From the NCBI GenBank assembly GCA_026018925.1, contig JAKSZU010000012.1, forward strand, positions 50,325,207 through 50,389,206: a DNA stretch of 64,000 bases, given 5' to 3'. The DNA comes from Tupaia tana. Taxonomy: Eukaryota; Chordata; Mammalia; Scandentia; Tupaiidae. Of the stretch, positions 63,761-64,000 are shown one piece after another. The position numbers and the translations under genes were made by a program. The notes beneath the pieces were generated by a model. That model made no database searches. It saw nothing but the letters and a program-made list of their open reading frames with translations, and was not told the origin of the DNA. Each line of letters starts with the position of its first letter. The stretch's first letter is position 1.

Positions 63761-64000
63761 GACCAGCAGTTGGCATAAAGGCTATGTCGCTGGGCTCTCA
63801 TGTAGTCAACCGTGGTTCGAGTCCCAGACCCGGTGGCTTAAACTCACACCAGGCACATGTGCGTGGCGTGCCCAGGATCCTAAGAACAGAATGGAGAAGG
63901 GACTGCAGCATGGCCATTCCCCCCTGGGGGGTGATTTCTCGCTTTCTATCTCTCTGTCTCTCTCTGTCTTTCTGGAGAGCGCACATGTCCTATAGCAAAA
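63759..64000 (+). mobile_element. SINE-B copy, cut by the window end
   Basis: Forward copy up to ccctatagcaaaa. Confidence 0.94.

Noticed and set aside
58921-64000. Search for the ZDHHC5 exons coding the first 75 residues
   Set aside because: No sequence matching the N-terminal membrane segments was found up to the window end; they must lie beyond it.

Overview
This is a gene-dense piece of a mammalian nuclear genome. Five protein-coding genes can be rebuilt exon by exon by matching translated exons to families I know: BTBD18 (+), SELENOH (-), TMX2 (-), MED19 (+) and ZDHHC5 (-, its 5' exons lie beyond the right edge). This is the neighbourhood found on human chromosome 11q12.1, read in the opposite direction. 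All splice sites used are GT/AG, all phases join, and the four complete genes give 712, 122, 296 and 244 residues, the lengths I know for these proteins. No frame is broken. SELENOH has an in-frame TGA that is a genuine selenocysteine codon, with a SECIS-like hairpin in its 3' UTR.

Layout: 1-18.6 kb is BTBD18, whose 14.2 kb intron is almost solid repeat. 18.6-19.5 kb is the short convergent gap to SELENOH, holding a retroposed 5S rRNA fragment and a young SINE. 19.5-20.85 kb is SELENOH with a CpG-rich promoter. 22.5-34.9 kb is TMX2 (8 exons). 34.9-35.35 kb is a CpG-rich bidirectional promoter shared by TMX2 and MED19. 35.35-46.5 kb is MED19 (5 exons, an 8.6 kb first intron). 47.1-64 kb is ZDHHC5 (its last 9 coding exons), tail to tail with MED19.

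About half of the window or more is SINE, roughly 125 copies. I sort them by eye into five groups. SINE-A (about 150-190 bp) has a tRNA-like head, a pyrimidine stretch, the word ggtcaaatt, and a tail with AATAAA and TTCTTT (a T+ type tail). SINE-B (about 260 bp, young, CpG-rich) has the same head type, a unique body with C6/G6 palindrome, and a tail ending ccctatagcaaaaacc then poly(A). SINE-B' is the older, diverged relative of B. SINE-C (about 200 bp) is an unrelated older tRNA-like family. SINE-D has a tRNA-like part plus a 7SL/Alu-like right part. 7SL-derived SINEs are known only from primates, rodents and tree shrews; with the abundant lineage-specific tRNA SINEs and no Alu or B1, a tree shrew (Scandentia, Tupaia) is my best guess for the organism, as an inference. 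MIR, L2, an LTR and a long ancient repeat are also present, broken up by the SINEs.

The genes do not form a pathway: BTBD18 is a germline nuclear regulator, SELENOH a nuclear redox selenoprotein, TMX2 an ER membrane thioredoxin-like protein, MED19 a Mediator subunit and ZDHHC5 a plasma-membrane palmitoyltransferase. I found no previously undescribed gene system. The most unusual content is the SINE biology: nested stacks, mosaic and promoter-less copies, and the 5S retrocopy.
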